NCBI GenBank assembly: GCA_028696365.1
Contig: JAQVHG010000057.1
Span: 1-10,463 of the forward strand
DNA length: 10,463 bases
Source: Methanofollis sp.
GTDB lineage: Archaea > Halobacteriota > Methanomicrobia > Methanomicrobiales > Methanofollaceae
Direction of reading: 5' to 3'
Shown here: positions 1 through 6,059 of the stretch, one piece after another
Numbering within the stretch: position 1 is the stretch's first letter
How the letters are laid out: the number at the start of each line of letters is the position of its first letter
The notes under the pieces: model-generated
Told to the model about the DNA's origin: nothing
The model's database searches: none
What the model saw: only the letters and a program-made list of their open reading frames with translations
Made by a program: the position numbers and the translations under genes

Positions 1-1
1 C

Positions 2-457
2 TATCTGGCCACGTCGAGCGCGGGGATCACCCTCCTCATCGGCGAGCCGCCGGAAATGCCGGGAGCGACGTATGACTACACCTTCATGACCGGCCCGAAC
101 AGCGCGAGCGGTATCATAGGTGTGTCGGACGAAGGGATGGCGCCTGGAGAGTTCGAGGAGAGGATGGAGGAGTATGAAATAGAGTCAAAGGCCTACCAGG
201 GCAAAATACGGGCGATAGAGGATACGTTCTATCTCATATCCCCTGATCGAAATTACCTGAAACTCACCTTCGCGGTGGTCAGACCAGGACTCGTCGCGGC
301 GACCCTCGCTGACGGAGAGATCATCTCTGAAGACGGTCTCTCCGCGCTCTTCACTCTGCTCGGGAGCCTTGCAAGCAACATCGTCGCCATCCTTGTCTTC
401 CCCGCAGCCTTCTTCGGGCTTTCATGGATACGTTTCGTACGGGAGGACATTCGATGA
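2..457 (+). CDS. ABC-2 type permease, 3' end only (5' end outside window)
   Basis: This is the C-terminal 151 residues of a multi-pass ABC transporter permease; the start lies upstream of the window. The open frame runs from base 2 and includes an ISTLLIGEPP-like stretch (end of a membrane helix), an outer domain with a helix-rich segment around EEYEIES..AYQGK, the family motif LISPDRNYLKL, and a last membrane helix ending FFGLSWIRFVREDIR. It most resembles the permease at 8077-9207: both have LIG(E/D)PPE.PG, then a Y.Y.F.TGPNS motif, which the other permeases here lack. It is therefore probably a second copy of that paralogue, and an ATPase gene is likely upstream. Its stop overlaps the ATG at 454 by ATGA. 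Substrate unknown. Family assignment (ABC2_membrane_2/NosY-like) rests on its full-length paralogues. Confidence 0.85.
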   Translation, partial: YLATSSAGITLLIGEPPEMPGATYDYTFMTGPNSASGIIGVSDEGMAPGEFEERMEEYEIESKAYQGKIRAIEDTFYLISPDRNYLKLTFAVVRPGLVAATLADGEIISEDGLSALFTLLGSLASNIVAILVFPAAFFGLSWIRFVREDIR

Positions 458-540
458 GGGCCGACTTCATTTGGACCATCATCGGCAAGGAGTCCTGAGA
501 GCAGGTCCGGAGCCGAAGGTTCAGGATCCCATGTTCCTCT
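454..540 (+). pseudogene. Remnant of an ABC-2 permease gene (N-terminal codons, stop codon, truncated)
   Basis: From the ATG at 454 the frame reads MRADFIWTIIGKES, stop, EQVRSRRFRI. This aligns with the N-termini of the intact permeases (for example MRTGILRIIAGKELRDQIRSKRF). The TGA at 496-498 sits where the paralogues have an arginine codon, so a single CGA to TGA change would explain it. Similarity is clear to about base 528 and may reach 539, right beside the inverted-repeat end of the element at 541. No further permease sequence was recognised in the following kilobase. It keeps the ATGA overlap and the GGAGG site (442-446) seen at intact junctions, so it was once a translated operon gene. 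The 3' loss may be due to repeat insertion followed by deletion; that order is inference. Confidence 0.8.
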
Positions 541-761
541 TTTTGTAGAAATCCTCTGGCTGTCTCTCTCTGGCGGGGGGCTGGCCGCCCCCGAACACCC
601 CACCACACGATAGGTCGTGGACGACAACCTCTCCGTTATGGTCATCCATTCTGCCTTCCCGACTCTATCGTGCTCCCAGGGGTCCGGGGGCAGAGCCCCC
701 GGCCGAAGGGGAAGAAGGCGGGCGTGCACACTTACTAAGAATTGGTGTGGTTTCTACAAAA
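541..761. repeat. MITE-like inverted-repeat element, copy 1
   Basis: The left end TTTTGTAGAAATCCTC (541-556) and right end GGTTTCTACAAAA (749-761) are inverted repeats, with 11 bases of perfect match. Inside are a GC hairpin at 576-592 (GGGGGC / GCCCCC) and another at 684-702 (CCGGGGGC, loop AGA, GCCCCCGG). Copies 2 (771-1003) and 3 (5606-5834) share the order of ends, hairpins and the middle words CGATAGGTCGTGGACGACAA and TCTGCCTTCCCG. No transposase or credible open frame is inside, so a non-autonomous mobile element is the best guess. Target-site duplication is not obvious. It abuts the broken permease gene. Confidence 0.75.
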
Positions 762-770
762 TCCTGAAAA

Positions 771-1003
771 CGGTTCTGTAGAAACCCTTCGGATCTCTCT
801 CTCTGGCGGGGGGCTAGCCACCCCTCGAACCCCCGCGACACGATAGGTCGTGGACGACAACCCCTCCGTTATGGTCATCTATTCTGCCTTCCCGGCGCAA
901 TCGTGATCCCAGGGGTCCGGGGGCAGAGCCCCCGGACAAAGAGGAGGGAAGGTGGGCGGCACACGTCTCCCCCACACTATAGGCGAGGGTTTCTACAGAA
1001 CCG
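771..1003. repeat. MITE-like inverted-repeat element, copy 2
   Basis: The ends are an 18-base perfect inverted repeat: CGGTTCTGTAGAAACCCT at 771-788 and its complement at 986-1003. It lies in direct orientation only 9 bases after copy 1 and shares most of its interior: the GGCGGGGGGCTAGCC-type GC-rich block, CACGATAGGTCGTGGACGAC, TCTATTCTGCCTTCCCGG and CCAGGGGTCCGGGGGCAGAG. The second hairpin, 916-936, has a 9-bp perfect stem (TCCGGGGGC, loop AGA, GCCCCCGGA). It has the best preserved ends of the family in this window. No protein is encoded convincingly on either strand. Confidence 0.8.
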
Positions 1004-1063
1004 AAAGTTTTCGTCATGTGCTCTCTCTTTTCAAGACAGAAAAACTGGTGGAGACCTTGTTCC

Positions 1064-1180
1064 ATTGCCCCCACCTATCTTTGGTCCGTGGGGGGGGTCC
1101 AGGGGTGCAACCCACCGGCGCGAGATGGCGATGAAGATTCGACGATTGGGGGCGGCATATCCATCAGAGGAATTTTCTAT
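1064..1180. repeat. Decayed relative of the inverted-repeat element (subfamily seen again near 5388)
   Basis: The block with CCCCCACCTATCTTTGGTCC, a G-run, GGGGTGCAACCC, CGGCGCGAGATGGCGATGAA and CGACGATTG matches, with changes, the block at about 5388-5480 (GGGGGTGAAACCCCCGGCGC, then GAGATGACGGTGAACG). Its right edge, GAGGAATTTTCTAT near 1167-1180, resembles the element's right terminal repeat GAGGATTTCTAC. The left end is not recognisable. Called by eye, so edges are approximate. Confidence 0.5.
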
Positions 1181-1263
1181 CCTCCGCGTATTGGTTTCAA
1201 CGAGAGATGATAGGTTCAAACTCTCATGCAAACCTGAAGAGAGGATCGTCAGGATCATTTTCA

Positions 1264-1440
1264 TAGTAATTCCTCTGGATAACTATCTCTGCGGGGGATG
1301 TGTCGCGACATGAGAGGTCAAGGACGGCATCACCTATCTCATATTCATCTATTCTGCCTTCCCGGCATAATCGTGCTCCCGGGGGGCCCGGGGGATCTGG
1401 CCACCCCAGGAGCGAGTGGATAGGGAAGGCGACAGATGCA
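1264..1440. repeat. Partial, decayed inverted-repeat element, copy 4
   Basis: The left edge TAGTAATTCCTCTGG followed by ATAACTATCTCTGCGGGGG (about 1265-1296) matches the left edge of copy 3 (TAGAGATCCTCGC then AATAACTATCTCTGCGGGG). Further on, TTCTGCCTTCCCGGCATAAT, CGTGCTCCCGGGG and a CCCGGG(GG) block follow in the family order, then GATAGGGAAGGCG. The right terminal repeat was not found. AATTCCTCTG at 1268-1277 is an exact 10-base inverted repeat of CAGAGGAATT at 1165-1174, so neighbouring element ends face each other here. Confidence 0.5.
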
Positions 1441-1538
1441 TGGGTGCGCGACGAAGAAACAGGAGTCTCTCAGCCATCATCTCTCGCTCGAATCTGCGAG
1501 AGCAGGGTCTGGGAGTTTCAGAATGATCTCAAAGTGTA

Positions 1539-1605
1539 GAGGATTGTGCCACAAGTGATTTTATAATACAGTCCCAATTGATGACTCAGAGTTACAGAAC
1601 AGGAC
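1539..1605 (+). promoter_or_regulatory. Archaeal-type promoter and leader of operon B
   Basis: ATTTTATAATA at 1558-1568 is a TATA-like box about 55 bases before the ATPase ATG, giving an expected transcript start near 1585-1590. It is preceded by TGTAGAGGATTGTGCCACAA (1536-1555), and the leader contains ATTGAT..CTCA. The same order, TGTAGAGGATTGT, CACA, ATTTTATAA, ATTGAT..CTCA, occurs before the second ATPase at 5983-6034, which supports it as a real shared regulatory region. The only ribosome-binding candidate is a weak AGGA at 1601-1604, 10 bases from the start codon. Confidence 0.6.
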
Positions 1606-1614
1606 GAACTATCT

Positions 1615-2529
1615 ATGATACGTTGTGAACATCTCTGCAAGGTCTACCACGGCGTTCCTGCCGTCGACGACCTCTGCCTTGAGGTGCCCGAGGGAGAGGT
1701 CTTTGGCCTCCTTGGGCCGAACGGCGCCGGAAAGAGTACCACCATCCTCATGCTCACCGGGCTCATCGAGCCCACCTCGGGCGCATGCTACATCGACGAC
1801 CTCGAGGTCGCCACTCACCCGATCGAGGTGAAGAAGAAGATCGGATACATGCCAGAAGACGTCGGGTTCTATCCCACCCTCACCGCCGAGGAGAACCTCG
1901 AGTACTCCGCAAAACTCTATGGCATGGGAAAGGAGCGCAAAGAGCGGATCAAAGAACTCCTCGCCCTCGTCGGGCTCGAAGGCGTCACCAAGGAAGTGGG
2001 AGGCTTCTCGAAGGGGATGAGGCAGCGCCTCGGCATCGCCAAGGCACTCATCAACCATCCGAAGGCCATCATCCTCGACGAACCCACCGCAAACCTCGAC
2101 CCACAGGGCGTCGCAGACTACCGCCGCATCATCAGGCACGTGGCAGACCAGGGCACCACCGTCCTGGTCTCATCCCACATCCTCTCCGAGGTGAGCAAGG
2201 TCTGCACCTCCGCAGGCATCCTCGCCCACGGAAAACTCGTCGCACACGGTACCTGGGACGAACTCGCACGCATCGGTGGCGATGAAAAAGTCGTCATCCA
2301 CATCGAGACACGCACACCAATGCCAGACCTCCAGAGTCCGGCACTCGTCGCCGCAGAGTTCGCAGAGAACAGACACCGCGCACGAATCGTCGCCACCGTC
2401 GACATCAGGGACGAACTCGCAGACACTCTTGCCGAAGCAGGGGTCGCAATCAGGAGCCTCGAAGCAGAACACCCCGACATCGAGGACGTGTTCCTCTCAT
2501 ACTACCATACCACTGAGGAGGCCGCATGA
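1615..2529 (+). CDS. ABC transporter ATP-binding protein (COG1131/NosF-CcmA type), copy B
   Basis: This 304-residue cytoplasmic ATPase should power the adjacent permease(s). Visible motifs: Walker A GPNGAGKST (34-42); Q-loop position IGYMPED (76-82), with Glu in place of the usual Gln, which is common in this subfamily; signature FSKGMRQRLGIAKAL (131-145); Walker B AIILDEP (151-157); D-loop ANLDP (159-163); switch His188 in SSH. Residues ~225-304 form a C-terminal extension with alternating strand/helix, as in NatA/CcmA-type ATPases. The ATG at 1615 gives the usual N-terminus (MIRCEHLCKVYHG) and equals that of the second copy. The stop overlaps the permease ATG by ATGA, with GGAG at 2517-2520. 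The protein is identical to that at 6060-6974; the genes differ by one silent base that I could find (T at 1659, C at 6104). Confidence 0.95.
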   Translation: MIRCEHLCKVYHGVPAVDDLCLEVPEGEVFGLLGPNGAGKSTTILMLTGLIEPTSGACYIDDLEVATHPIEVKKKIGYMPEDVGFYPTLTAEENLEYSAKLYGMGKERKERIKELLALVGLEGVTKEVGGFSKGMRQRLGIAKALINHPKAIILDEPTANLDPQGVADYRRIIRHVADQGTTVLVSSHILSEVSKVCTSAGILAHGKLVAHGTWDELARIGGDEKVVIHIETRTPMPDLQSPALVAAEFAENRHRARIVATVDIRDELADTLAEAGVAIRSLEAEHPDIEDVFLSYYHTTEEAA

Positions 2530-3620
2530 GAACCGAAGGACTCAGGGTCATCGCCGCCAAGGAGTTCCGTGATCACGTCAGGAGCAGGAGGTTTCACATC
2601 CTCCTCGCGATCTTTCTCATCATCGCCGTCGTAGGTCTCATCGACGGATCGATCCAGTACAACCAGCAGATCGAAGAATACAACGAAAACTTGGCCCAGG
2701 TCTCGGACGACGAGATGATGCCAAGTTACTTCGGGTGGAAGCCATCCATCCTTTCGGCCTTCTTCAAGATGTCCATGCTCATCACCACAGTCGGGGTCGT
2801 CCTCGGGTGTGCGATGGGCTTCGACTTGATCTCGCGCGAGAAAGAGAGTAAGTCACTCAAGATCCTCCTCTCCCACCCGATATACCGCGACGAGGTGATC
2901 AACGGCAAGGCACTCGGAGGCATTGCGGCCATCGCACTCGCAATGGCGATCGTGCTTGCCATCTCCTTTGCGATCATTCTCATCTTCGGGATCGTCCCCA
3001 ACCTCGATGAAAGTATACGGATCCTGCTCTTTGGTGGGCTTTCGTTCCTGCTCATCTTCTCATACTTCGCGATCGCCCTCTTCATGTCCACGGTCGCGAA
3101 AGACAGCAGCAACGCACTCATCTACACCCTCATTATATTCATCATACTCTCGACCCTCATCCCATCTTTCGCCACCAACGAGAGTGTCATGGAGATCGTC
3201 GTCGGAGAACACCCAGAACCCCCTGGTATGGACAAATTTTCTGCTGTTGACATCATCGCCGTCTCAGAACCTGTCGGGGATCAGGCAGAGCCCTCTGAGG
3301 TCGATCTGGCCTGGGAAGAGTACGGCGAGAAGGCTGACGCCTACTGGGAGAAGAGGAACGCCTTCACCGACGCCGTCAACCTGCTCTCTCCCTCCCACAA
3401 CTACCAGGAGATGGCGATGGCAGTGACCAACCCACAACTTGCCGTTGCATTCCAGAGTAACTCCTTTAATGACCCGTATGACGAACCCCCTGAGAGCGGA
3501 CTCGCGGTCCTCGGGGACCTCATGGGAGAACTTGCAAAGAACATTCTCGCCCTCTTTGTGATCCCTGCCGCCTTCTTCGGGCTCGCATGGATCAGATTTA
3601 TGCGGGAGGATATTAGATGA
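2526..3620 (+). CDS. ABC-2 type permease (ABC2_membrane_2/NosY-like), copy B1
   Basis: This 364-residue membrane subunit is presumably the partner of the ATPase just upstream. Likely membrane helices: ~24-41, ~80-98, ~129-155, ~165-187, ~197-216 and ~337-355. The cytoplasmic N-terminus MRTEGLRVIAAKEFRDHVRSRRF and the loop REKESKSLKILLSHPIYRDE (104-123) are the usual contact side for the ATPase in this family. A long loop (~217-325), predicted outside, contains a helical stretch LAWEEYGEKADAYWEKR and LLSPSHNYQEMAMAV. Residues 1-140 are identical to the permease at 6971-8080, then changes accumulate and the outer domain differs strongly from about residue 229. It starts in the ATPase stop (ATGA) and ends REDIR, overlapping the next gene by ATGA. 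The substrate cannot be told from sequence. Confidence 0.92.
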   Translation: MRTEGLRVIAAKEFRDHVRSRRFHILLAIFLIIAVVGLIDGSIQYNQQIEEYNENLAQVSDDEMMPSYFGWKPSILSAFFKMSMLITTVGVVLGCAMGFDLISREKESKSLKILLSHPIYRDEVINGKALGGIAAIALAMAIVLAISFAIILIFGIVPNLDESIRILLFGGLSFLLIFSYFAIALFMSTVAKDSSNALIYTLIIFIILSTLIPSFATNESVMEIVVGEHPEPPGMDKFSAVDIIAVSEPVGDQAEPSEVDLAWEEYGEKADAYWEKRNAFTDAVNLLSPSHNYQEMAMAVTNPQLAVAFQSNSFNDPYDEPPESGLAVLGDLMGELAKNILALFVIPAAFFGLAWIRFMREDIR

Positions 3621-5065
3621 AAGAAAAAATTGAACAGGGTCTTGCAGCCTTCTGCACGGCCCTCATGCTCCTGCCCCTCCTGGTCGCCGCTCCCGCGGCT
3701 GCCCTGGACGACGCGGCAGGCGGAACCGTTTCCATTCACTGCGACTTCCCCGGCCAGGTGATCGAGGCCGGGGAGACGGCGACCTTCTCGCTCGCCGTGA
3801 CCAACAACGGAAATTCAGACCAGATGGAGATGTGGACTGAGTCCTTTGTCGGGTGCAGAGACTGGGAGATGCGTTTTGTCGACGGCGAGACTGAGGTGAA
3901 CAAGGTCTCCATCCCACCAGGTGGGTCAAAGACCGTCACCCTCGAGGTCGAGACTGCGGCCGACACCAAGGTTGGGGAGTATCCGCTGAAGGCCCATATC
4001 GGCACCGGGTCGATCTGGCTCCACGTGGACATCTCCAAGACCCATACAGGTGAACTCGGTACCCTTGACCTCACCGTCACCGACAAGGACGGCGAGAAGG
4101 TGAAGGGTGCGACCGTCGAGGTCTATGAAGACAAACATGCCGAGCCCTTCGACAAGGTGATGACCACCGCAGACGGCAAGATCAGCACCGGCCTCCCCCA
4201 GGGAGTCTACGACCTCGTCATCGAGAAGGCGGGGTACAAGGGTGCCGATAAGAAAGACGTCAAGGTGAAGTGCGGGATCACTACCGACGCCGGGACCGTG
4301 ATGCTCGAAAAATCACCTTATGCGGCCGAGATGACCATCAAGTCTCCGATCATCACTTCGCCGGTGGGGCGTAACCCAGTCTTCGAACTCAACCTGAAGA
4401 ACGCAGGTACCGGTGACGACAACTACATCCTCTCCACAAAAGATCTCCCAGAAGGATGGTACGCACGCTACAAGGAGTCGGCAAGTGCTGCAGGCGACCT
4501 CTCCGAGATCTTCCTACGGGCCGGCGAGGAGAAGGACCTCTATCTTGAGGCGATCCCTCCGTACGGTACCGGCACCGGGGACTACTCGTTCCAGGCCCTC
4601 ATCGGCTCCTCTGCAGGCGAGTATTCAGACGAACTGACCGCAAAGATCCGCGGGAGTTATGAGATGCGGGTCTCTGCCGACCGCTACAGTTATGAGACCG
4701 ATATGGGCGGCACCGTCAACTTCGATCTCAAGGTGAGGAATGCCGGCACGGCAGGTGCGCTCACCGGGATCGGGTTTGAAGTGATGGCACCCCAGGGGTG
4801 GAGCGCCACGGTGATTCCAGCCAATATCACGAGTCTCCAGCCAGGGGAGCGCGACACTGTGAAAGTGACGGTAGCCCCGCCCTCCAACATCGTCGCCTCT
4901 GACTACAAGGTCAGCGTCAAGGTGATCTCAGACCAGGGCGAAGAGGAGGAGGACTTCAGGATCGTCGTGAAGGAGCAGTCCTTCGCGGCCATCCTCGGGA
5001 TCCTCCTGCTGGTCGGGATCGCCGGCGGGGTCTGGTATTACTTCAGGAAATACCAGCGCCGTTGA
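3617..5065 (+). CDS. Secreted, C-terminally anchored NEW3-domain protein (COG1470-like)
   Basis: This 482-residue protein has a Sec-type signal peptide (MKEKIEQ, hydrophobic ~8-29, likely cut near APAAA-L), an extracytoplasmic body, and one C-terminal helix (~455-475: FAAILGILLLVGIAGGVWYY) followed by a basic tail FRKYQRR, so the bulk faces outside. The body reads as four beta domains: NEW3-like ~36-140 (AGETATFSLAVTNNGNSDQ, PPGGSKTVTLEV), a carboxypeptidase-regulatory-like/PEGA-like domain ~147-232 (KVKGATVEVYED, TTADGKISTGLPQGVYDLVI), NEW3-like ~238-346 and NEW3-like ~349-452 (LKVRNAGTAG, LQPGERDTVKVTV). It overlaps the permease by ATGA and has GGAGG at 3605-3609, so it belongs to the ABC operon. 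A role as substrate-binding or surface-anchoring partner is inference. Operon C has no such gene in its second position. Confidence 0.9.
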   Translation: MKEKIEQGLAAFCTALMLLPLLVAAPAAALDDAAGGTVSIHCDFPGQVIEAGETATFSLAVTNNGNSDQMEMWTESFVGCRDWEMRFVDGETEVNKVSIPPGGSKTVTLEVETAADTKVGEYPLKAHIGTGSIWLHVDISKTHTGELGTLDLTVTDKDGEKVKGATVEVYEDKHAEPFDKVMTTADGKISTGLPQGVYDLVIEKAGYKGADKKDVKVKCGITTDAGTVMLEKSPYAAEMTIKSPIITSPVGRNPVFELNLKNAGTGDDNYILSTKDLPEGWYARYKESASAAGDLSEIFLRAGEEKDLYLEAIPPYGTGTGDYSFQALIGSSAGEYSDELTAKIRGSYEMRVSADRYSYETDMGGTVNFDLKVRNAGTAGALTGIGFEVMAPQGWSATVIPANITSLQPGERDTVKVTVAPPSNIVASDYKVSVKVISDQGEEEEDFRIVVKEQSFAAILGILLLVGIAGGVWYYFRKYQRR

Positions 5066-5101
5066 ACCTCTGCTCTGGTGAATCCCATCTTGGGCATGAA
5101 T

Positions 5102-5126
5102 GAGGGGAGGCTGATCGCCCCCCCTC
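5102..5126 (+). terminator. Strong GC hairpin after the NEW3 gene, possible terminator
   Basis: GAGGGG, A, GGC, loop TGATC, GCC, C, CCCCTC forms a 9-bp stem with one A-C mismatch, 37 bases after the stop codon. There is no T-run behind it, and archaeal terminators usually rely on T-rich tracts, so termination is only one option. The alternative is that it is the first hairpin of a very decayed repeat copy, since GGACGATAAACCTCT follows at 5157-5171, resembling GGACGACAACCTCT in copy 1. Confidence 0.4.
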
Positions 5127-5387
5127 CAGTCCCTCGCGCGAAATAAAGCGTATGAGGGACGATAAACCTCTCTTCTCGATCTTTCCTGGACCTCAATTAG
5201 ATGGCATTGATTTTGGATTACAACCAGCGGAATTTGGGATGTCCTCATCACGCATGCGTGAACCCGGAGTTCATGCTCGATTCTACAGAGATGAATATTC
5301 TAGTGTCGTGTCATCCCTCAAATGTCTGACTGTGGTGCCGCTGATCACGCTCTTCACGCGGGGGCAGCGAGCAAGTCACCGCTTCGT
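5127..5387. other. Intergenic stretch, no convincing gene
   Basis: No supported gene. GATTCTACAGAG at 5280-5291 resembles a right end of the repeat family, so part of this stretch may be an old copy. An open frame from 5152 to 5451 would encode 99 residues, but it runs into the next repeat, has no good ribosome binding site and resembles nothing I know. Confidence 0.5.
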
Positions 5388-5604
5388 TGCCGCCCCCGCC
5401 CCTATCCTCGTCGTGGGGGGTGGCGGGGGTGAAACCCCCGGCGCGAGATGACGGTGAACGTTCTGCGATTGATGCCGGTCATTATGTATGATCGGGGTAC
5501 CTTCCCCACCCCACGCGCCAGGGGCTCTGCCCCCAGATCGAAGGAGTGAATAAGTGGCTGAGTTACGCTCACACCCCGAAAAGATGAGGATTTCCACAGA
5601 ACCG
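5388..5604. repeat. Divergent inverted-repeat element, copy 5 (right end preserved)
   Basis: The right end GAGGATTTCCACAGAACCG (5586-5604) matches the right end of copy 2 (GAGGGTTTCTACAGAACCG) with two changes. Inside, a hairpin GGCGGGGGT, GAA, ACCCCCGGC lies near 5422-5442, followed by CCTTCCCCAC, CCAGGGGCTCTGCCCCC and TCGAAGGAG in family order. The block around GCGCGAGATGACGGTGAACG also matches 1113-1135, making these two a subfamily. The left end could not be placed. Confidence 0.5.
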
Positions 5605-5605
5605 A

Positions 5606-5834
5606 CTTTGTAGAGATCCTCGCAATAACTATCTCTGCGGGGGGCGTGCCGCCCCCCGAACCCCCGCGTCAAGATAGGTGGGGGACGACAATCCCTCTTC
5701 ATGGATTTCGAATATGCCTTCCCGACCCTATCTTCATGCCGGGGGTCCGGGCGGCACTCGCCCCCGGCACGGAGATGGGGGAAGGCGTGGGACACACGTT
5801 CTCCCCCACACAATATGTGAGGGATTCTACAAAG
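5606..5834. repeat. MITE-like inverted-repeat element, copy 3
   Basis: CTTTGTAGAGATCCTCGC (5606-5623) and GTGAGGGATTCTACAAAG (5817-5834) form terminal inverted repeats matching at 14 of 18 positions, including 9 contiguous bases at the tip. Internal hairpins: 5639-5657 (GGGGGGC, loop GTGCC, GCCCCCC) and 5738-5768 (GCCGGGGG / CCCCCGGC with a 15-base loop). Length and order equal copies 1 and 2, but the sequence has drifted while the stems remain paired. It begins two bases after the right end of copy 5, repeating the head-to-tail arrangement of copies 1 and 2. Confidence 0.75.
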
Positions 5835-5933
5835 CCACAGAACCAAATATTCTGAAATTATTTTTCCACCTCTGCTACTCTATCCCACAGAGATAGGGTG
5901 ACACGCAGACTCATATCTCTCAAGAGAAATTCT

Positions 5934-5948
5934 AAAAAATTATTTTTT
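5934..5948. other. AT palindrome AAAAAAT-T-ATTTTTT
   Basis: A 15-base perfect A/T palindrome stands out in GC-rich surroundings, about 110 bases before the second ATPase start and 55 before its TATA-like box. The T-rich right half could act as an archaeal terminator tract or the block as an AT-rich upstream element; the sequence does not decide which. Confidence 0.35.
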
Positions 5949-5982
5949 CTTCTCATCACCCCGTACAGGATTGCACTGACAT

Positions 5983-6050
5983 GTAGAGGATTGTCACAGA
6001 ACCTATTTTATAAAAGAACTCATATTGATCCTCAAACCAGAATATTGGAG
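5983..6050 (+). promoter_or_regulatory. Archaeal-type promoter, leader and ribosome binding site of operon C
   Basis: ATTTTATAAAAG at 6005-6016 is a TATA-like box 55 bases before the ATG at 6060. The preceding TGTAGAGGATTGTCACAGAACC (5983-6003) and following ATTGATCCTCA are shared with the promoter of operon B, although the flanks further out differ. GGAG at 6047-6050, nine bases before the ATG, is a better ribosome binding site than that of operon B and supports the 6060 start. The segment GAGGATTGTCACAGAACC also resembles the right end of the nearby repeat family. Confidence 0.6.
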
Positions 6051-6059
6051 AGAAGGACC

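Larger units (their letters stand above)
1004..1614. other. Intergenic stretch without a convincing gene
   Basis: Apart from the two decayed repeats and the promoter noted separately, nothing was recognised. The longest open frames here (for example about 903-1313 and 1300-1539 on the + strand) are arginine/serine/proline-rich, run across the repeat copies, lack a good ribosome binding site and look like chance frames in GC-rich DNA. Bases 1181-1263 and 1441-1533 show no family resemblance or RNA gene that I can support. Confidence 0.6.

Noticed and set aside
541..1003. CRISPR array or direct-repeat array
   Set aside because: The units are ~220-230 bases with inverted ends and no short regularly spaced repeats.
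903..1313. Possible 136-residue protein
   Set aside because: It runs through a repeat copy and its hairpin, is Arg/Gly/Pro-rich without recognisable domain, and has no good ribosome binding site.
1690..1857. Q-loop Glu (MPED) and FSKGM signature in the ATPase as a sign of inactivity
   Set aside because: Such variants are common in this ATPase subfamily, and Walker A, Walker B with Glu156 and the switch His are intact.
5152..5451. Possible 99-residue protein
   Set aside because: It ends in a divergent repeat copy, has no clear ribosome binding site and resembles no family I know.
5898..6059. In-frame N-terminal extension of the second ATPase
   Set aside because: It crosses the TATA-like box and leader shared with operon B, is absent from the identical first copy, and the ATG at 6060 has a GGAG site at proper distance.
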